Shown here in pieces: positions 59,220 to 64,000 of a DNA stretch of 64,000 bases. The stretch comes from Patiria pectinifera (taxonomy: Eukaryota; Echinodermata; Asteroidea; Valvatida; Asterinidae): contig CM057129.1 in assembly GCA_029964075.1 (NCBI GenBank), forward strand, positions 11,027,430 to 11,091,429, given 5' to 3'. The position numbers were made by a program, and so were the translations under genes. The stretch's first letter is position 1. The number at the start of each line of letters is the position of its first letter. The notes below the pieces were generated by a model, which saw nothing but the letters and a program-made list of their open reading frames with translations, had not been told where the DNA came from and did no database searches.

Positions 59220-60150
59220 CTTGCAGGGTAGGCTGGTTCCTGCCCCACAATCAGTATCGGTAATGTATGGACTGGGAGCCAGTCTACTCGCAAAGCAGTA
59301 CAAACCCCCTTTATTTAGAGAGTTGCAGATGTCCCAAAAAGAAAGGGAAAACAGAGGGTTTTTTTTGTTTTAATAAAACATACAAGTTGAAGAGCACGGG
59401 AACGCAACTTTAACTTTACTGCATTGTTTCAATACTCAGGTTTGATGATTGTTTCTTCCAACTATCATAAAAAAATTAACGCACCACTTAATTGTGGTAA
59501 TGTTTGATAGAGATGGTTGTATTTTAATGGAAACAAGATGCTTTTCTTTCAAGTTATCATATATAAATTTTGCAAATCTAAGCGAACACAAGAAAACAGG
59601 GCTTAATAATAACACAATGCGCACGAATTAAGATAAGTAGGCTGGTTCCTGGTCTCACTCCATTTCACTCCCAACCTCAGAAAGAGAAGGTTGGGAACAT
59701 GACTAAGAGTGAGAGCCCTTATGTAGTGGCGTAAATAAGGGGGGGGGGGGGCACGTGGCACATGCCCCCGATTTAAAATCTTGAATTGCACAAAACAACA
59801 TATCTCTTGCCTTCAGTGACCCCCTTGAAAAAATTGGTTCATCCCAGGTGCCCCCTAGAAGTTTAACCCTTGTTACACCATTCCCCTTAATTACATGTAT
59901 GTAGCCTGCAATATGAACTCTGCGCACAAGTTCCCTGGACAAAAAAAAAATATATGATAGGCCCTTATAAGATGTACCATCCATTCTCTTTAACATATTC
60001 ACTTTTTTTTCAGTCAACAACATTGACTTGTTGACTTTTGATTGTTACCAAAAAAAAGGTTACTTGTTCACACAAATGAATCCGCCCTGGGAGGAGACTG
60101 GTTCCTGATCCCCACATGATCTTCACTAACAGGGGTACGAAACCAGTCTA
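59220..60150. repeat. Three short GGCTGGTTCCTG hairpin modules
   Basis: AGGCTGGTTCCTG or AGACTGGTTCCTG occurs at about 59,230, 59,640 and 60,100. The first and third are followed within 60 nt by a complementary CCAGTCTAC. The middle copy has its own CCCAACCT/AGGTTGGG hairpin. They may be very short transposon-derived modules in the 3' region of the Ig gene. Confidence 0.5.
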
Positions 60151-60489
60151 CCTAGTGAAAAAATGACTCATTGTCAGGCCGCATGTACATTAACTGAACA
60201 TGGCCTGGTCTAGTTTGGTCAATGTCTCATTGAAAAGTTTAATAACGTTTTTTTATTGCTAGTAATTAAACAACACTTTTTTTAAGAATTTAAGAACAAA
60301 CTTGAAAAAAAAAATGGCCATTACATTGTACATAACCAAAAGTCAATCATTGATTTAAGCTTTTTTTTTATATGTTTAAGAGCCAGAGAAGTCTGGGTAC
60401 TAGATATATACCAACGAACCAGCGCACAAGACACATTCTTAATTTGGAAAATCATAACCATATTGACAATTGTCTCTGACATGTTTTAC

Positions 60490-60788
60490 CTATACAATGT
60501 CAACATCTTCAATGATTCCTTCCTGCATCTCCCGTTCTTCCTTGGCTTTCTGTTTCTTGATCTCCACGTAGCTACTCCCATTGGTGCGCTCGGTGAATAT
60601 GACCCCCAGAGCTGACTTCTTAGGGCTGCGGTTGAGACGGGAGTGGTTGAAGAGGGCCTGCTGCTTATGGCGTCGCCGGAGGACCACGCCCACAATCACG
60701 ACGATGATCAGCAGGAGGATGATGATGACGACGATAAACAGCCACATGATGCCCACTGGTTGCACTTGCTGATTGCCGAAAACTGGGG
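60490..60788 (-). CDS. Ig-superfamily membrane protein, last coding exon (TM and tail)
   Basis: The exon follows acceptor TTTTGAACAG at 60,789-60,790 and begins with two bases of a split codon. It encodes a short juxtamembrane stretch (FGNQQVQPVG), one very hydrophobic helix (WLFIVVIIILLLIIVVIVGV) and a basic stop-transfer RRRHKQQ. A tail of about 58 residues follows, with YVEIKKQKAKEEREMQ and C-terminal EDVDIV, then TAG at 60,490. The C-terminus could be a class III PDZ ligand (D-x-V). No kinase or ITIM is present in this tail. Neighbour exons splice in frame. A candidate AATAAA lies about 235 nt downstream (60,252-60,257). I do not recognise the exact family. Confidence 0.8.
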
Positions 60789-61666
60789 CTGTTCAAAAAA
60801 AATATAATAATAATTATAATAATTACGGGAAATGGGTCATTAGGGAGACATTCCCACCGATATGTGCACAGCATTTTTTCTATCTTTGACCCTAACTACC
60901 AAGCCTAAATTACTAGGAACAATACCCACTCTGGCAAATTCCAACACCCACACGGGAAATTGTACACACACATACTGTTGGACTTAGTTTCTGGAAGTAT
61001 GCCAACCCCAGTGTAAAAGACCATCTGTTTAGGGGTACTGTACCTATCCCAACAGATTTAAAACAAAACCTGCTGTTGGGCTTTGATGGGTTGAGTTCGG
61101 TTAGGGTTAATAACATCTGACCCCAATAGACTTGAGACCAAATGACGTCATGCTTTGTTTTTCCTATGTGTCAGACGGTCCCTACTTCGTCTGGCTGCCC
61201 GACTTCGCTCCCATAGGCAAGCGCATATGTAAACAAAGCCATTATGTCTTAGGTCTATTTTACCCTATCATACCCCCACAAATTTCGGTACATTTATGTT
61301 TTGGACCATGAGCAGTCCATCTACAGGCATGCACCTGGGAATTTCGAAAAAAAAACGAGGAAACTCCAAACCACACAAGACTTTGTACAGCATTTTTCAA
61401 TTTGTAATGCATTCGTGGAAGTGAAAAATGAGGAAATCAACGGATCCGAGGAAAAGTTTCATGCCTGGATCTAGCTTATTTGCGACAACACACTTTTGCC
61501 TCTCAATATATATTTTTTTTCATTTAAGCATTTCTTTTCTTTATTGTTTTGATTTGGCTGCTTGCAAAAAACGCAGCTTTTGAATATTAATAAAAAAGTT
61601 TAAAAAAATAATCTTTTTTTCACTTAACTAGTTTGGATTTTTAACATTCACCTGAAAATGAACAGC

Positions 61667-62036
61667 ATACTTCCACTACCTTGAGACTCAAACCACCTGT
61701 ACCTATGGACGGAGAATCTTTTTAGAAGAAATATGATACCACAATCTCCCGATTCGGTTCAGTAATTTTTCCTGCAGAGCCTATTTTGTGAAGCATACAC
61801 CTTTCAAGTGGGTATTACATAGCAATCATTATCCAATTACTTCAAATCAATTTTTCGGACAAAATGACTCCCGACTTTATTTCACAAAATAGGCTTTAGA
61901 ACAAAAACTACTGAACCGAATTGGACAATCTTGGTATCATTTTTCTTTTGACAAAATTCCCTATGCATTGGTATAGGTTGATGGAGTCTCAGGGTAGGGC
62001 AAGTACGCTATTCCGGGTTTTTTGGGGGGGTCACCC
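61667..62036. mobile_element. Truncated palindromic MITE in Ig gene intron
   Basis: CGGTTCAGTA and GCCTATTTTGTGAA at 61,750-61,790 pair with their complements at 61,880-61,915, and CTTGAGACTC pairs with GAGTCTCAGG further out. The right end is GGGTCACCCTG followed by TATA. The matching left end is missing. Confidence 0.65.
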
Positions 62037-62437
62037 TGTATATATGTTTTCGGTTTGTAAGTGAAAACGTCATTCATGCGCGCGCACCACTGATTACTTG
62101 CACCCATTGGATAAATGCTCGAGTTGCGTTAACTTCTGGTTCCAATCGTGCTATGCTACACCGTGTGAAGAACGCACGGTTGAATTGAGATGACATCACA
62201 CTAACGAACGGGATTATTTTGGGTACATGTACATGTAGTCAGTTAGTTTTAATTTGGATGCAAAACCAGGCGACTGGTTTCGAGGCTGGATGATTGCCAA
62301 AGCTTTGCTAAGTTTGATTATTCTCAAATCTTTCTTTATTTACATCTTTCAACCTCTTATTCTGCAATGAAAAGATACTTTTCTTTGATACAGACAAACG
62401 ATGAAATGAATAAAGTTGTCAGAAACGTGACTCTTAC

Positions 62438-62704
62438 CACTAACTGTGACGTAGGCTGAACTCTTTACGCTGCCTTCGGCGTTGCTTCCAATGCAGGTGT
62501 ACTCCCCGGTATCCGCCTGGGTTACCGACTTGATCTGGAGCCCGTCTTTGCGCAGGTTGTAATGGTCTCCGGACTGGACAGCATTGCCGTCCTTTTCCCA
62601 AGTCACGACGGGATTGTGGGTTCCCATGACTTCGCATTGGAGGACTATAGTTTCGCCAGTAGACAGTGTATGGTTAGACGGTACTGTCTTGAAAACCGGA
62701 GGCC
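62438..62704 (-). CDS. Ig-superfamily membrane protein, I-set Ig domain exon
   Basis: A 267-nt symmetric phase 1-1 exon between acceptor CATTTTCAG and donor GTG/GTAAGAG encodes one whole I-set domain: GPPVFKTVPSNHT, the first cysteine in VLQCEVMG, the tryptophan in VVTWEKDG, the D-x-G-x-Y-x-C motif in QADTGEYTCIGSNAEG, and YVTVSG. NHT is a possible glycosylation site. It joins the TM exon as G plus CC (Ala) and the upstream exon as G plus GG (Gly) without a frame break, so this is probably the membrane-proximal Ig domain. Confidence 0.9.
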
Positions 62705-62819
62705 CTGAAAATGACAGTTATGACAAGACAAGATAAGCTTAGTACAGTAGCTCCCAGGTGCACAATATTCCATTCAGTTGATTCAGAATAGCTTTTCACT
62801 GGAGGTCTTGTCATGCACA

Positions 62820-63030
62820 ACTGGGGCCAATTTCAAGGCGCTGCTAAGCACAAAAGTTTGCTTAGCACAAAAAAGTCTGGTTTATAAAAAGCAGGTTACC
62901 AGCCAAAACTTCATGTGATGTATAGCCAGCTCTTGATTAGTAATTTAGCTGTTGATTGCTTAGCATGAAAATCACATGGAGTTTTGGCTGATAACCTGCT
63001 TTTATAAGCCAGACTTTTTTTGTGCTATAG
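62820..63030. mobile_element. hAT-like MITE, second copy, right end lost
   Basis: CTGGGGCCAATTTCAAGGCG begins the element. The interior GGTTACCAGCCAAAACTT pairs with the complement near 62,980. Related to 27,545-27,775. Confidence 0.65.
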
Positions 63031-63119
63031 GTGGATTTTGATGGACTTAGTATGGCTTGTCTGCCAAAATCCCCAAAATGGGGGGAATGCATTTTGATGG
63101 AGTTGGGAAGGTTAGGGTT

Positions 63120-63290
63120 AATAGAATGACTGACTCGAGTCACAAAATACAGATTTGTTACACTGTACACTGCAAAGAATGCAAATGTGACTTGACTCAA
63201 TTTGACTTGATTTGAGTCACTGTCTAAATGATAGAATAATGCAACTCGAGTCACAAAATAGTGACTCGTCACACTGAGCACTGCAAGGGG
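63120..63290. repeat. GACTCGAGTCAC-containing repeat
   Basis: GACTCGAGTCACAAAATA at about 63,132 and a near copy at about 63,244, with further GTGACT/GAGTCAC pieces between. The palindromic core suggests a decayed inverted-repeat element. Confidence 0.5.
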
Positions 63291-63687
63291 GTGTAGTTAT
63301 AGGGCCTAAAGGGCAATTACAAAAAAAAGTCCTAAATGGCAGGACCAAATTCTGAATAAAGTTTTGTTTTGAAAGATACCGTTTTAGAGTTCATTCCAAG
63401 GATCACAAAAAAAGCATGCGTTCCTACAGCAAGATCAAAACAGTTAACTTGCATCCCTATGAGAATTGCTTTCGGTTTGCTGAAAGAACACTTACAAACC
63501 AAGCAAAACTTCATACAAATACATTTTCGGAATAAAAAAAGACAAAAACATTTCAGCTTTATACAAAGTTATGCACAATTTTGTTGGCCCTTTTGATCCT
63601 ACCATTTGGGATGCGTTTCTTAGGATGTGTTTTTTTCTTTTTACTCATACTGTCCCTTCCGTCTTCAGCCTTTCAGGTGGGACTTAC

Positions 63688-63815
63688 CGTTGACGAGAAG
63701 TTGCATTGAGAGGGAGCTGGATTGGACCGAGTTAACTGCGATGCAGGAATAGACTCCCATGTCGCTAGTGTCCACATTCGCTAGCCGCAAATCTCCAGTC
63801 GGCATTACCGTAAAC
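63688..63815 (-). CDS. Ig-superfamily membrane protein, partial Ig domain exon
   Basis: A 128-nt exon between acceptor TTTCTTCAAG and donor AACG/GTAAGTC encodes the second half of an Ig domain: GDLRLANVDTSDMGVYSC with the D-x-G-x-Y-x-C motif, then IAVNSVQSSSL and LLVNG. It begins in phase 2 and ends in phase 1, matching the next exon. The first half of this domain and the rest of the gene lie beyond the right edge or in the unread upstream intron. Confidence 0.88.
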
Positions 63816-64000
63816 CTTGAAGAAAAAAAGAGGGTCAAACTTGTCAGAATACAAAGTTGTCAACTACAGGATTTCGTGGAGATGCACATTTCTGCATAAA
63901 AGGAAATTTAGGGTTATTCAAAATGTTTGTTTTTCTTAGAGAAACAACTTACGGGGAGTGACAGTGATTTAAAGGGAATATACAACATGTTCAATAGCTG

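Noticed and set aside
1-64000. CRISPR arrays, bacterial operons and rRNA genes
   Set aside because: No regularly spaced direct repeats with unique spacers, no Shine-Dalgarno-led gene runs and no rRNA signature; intron structure and LINEs show an animal genome.

Overview
The window looks like intergenic-rich, intron-containing metazoan DNA of about 40% GC, full of short inverted-repeat transposons, poly-G/poly-C runs and LINE remnants. Gene content (an expanded family of secreted collagen-C1q proteins, an I-set immunoglobulin membrane protein, RTE-like and CR1/L2-like LINE pieces) suggests a marine invertebrate. An echinoderm is my best guess; cephalochordate or mollusc cannot be excluded from sequence alone.

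Layout. Positions 1-53,560 hold a head-to-tail array on the minus strand of one three-exon gene: an AUG-free first exon, a 58-63 nt AUG-free second exon, and a single coding exon carrying signal peptide, cysteine cluster, collagen stalk and C1q domain. Five coding exons are present: unit A (50,405-51,247), B (37,086-37,916), C (28,641-29,477), D (17,813-18,634) and E (6,934-7,751). A sixth unit, F, contributes only its promoter and first exon (about 2,013-2,460); its coding exon would lie off the left edge. A, B and D look intact. C has two glycine substitutions in the collagen stalk. E carries a 10-nt deletion and is frameshifted. Promoters share a TATA-like box, a CCAAT box and, in five of six, a distal module with an inverted pair of PBX/MEIS-like sites.

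The array grew by several duplications. F and D flanks match over more than 3 kb, E is a more diverged member of that group, and B and C share about 5 kb including a mariner-type MITE inserted before they split. Another MITE is present in F and absent from the matching site in D.

Positions 42,700-50,300 hold no recognised host gene: a CR1/L2-like LINE 3' end, a SINE-like tRNA-derived element and hairpins. A 550-bp CCAG/CCAA satellite (54,221-54,775) separates the array from 54,800-64,000, where the last three visible exons of an immunoglobulin-superfamily transmembrane protein lie on the minus strand, joined in consistent phase.

The C1q genes probably form oligomeric secreted recognition proteins with a shared expression programme; the Ig gene appears unrelated to them.
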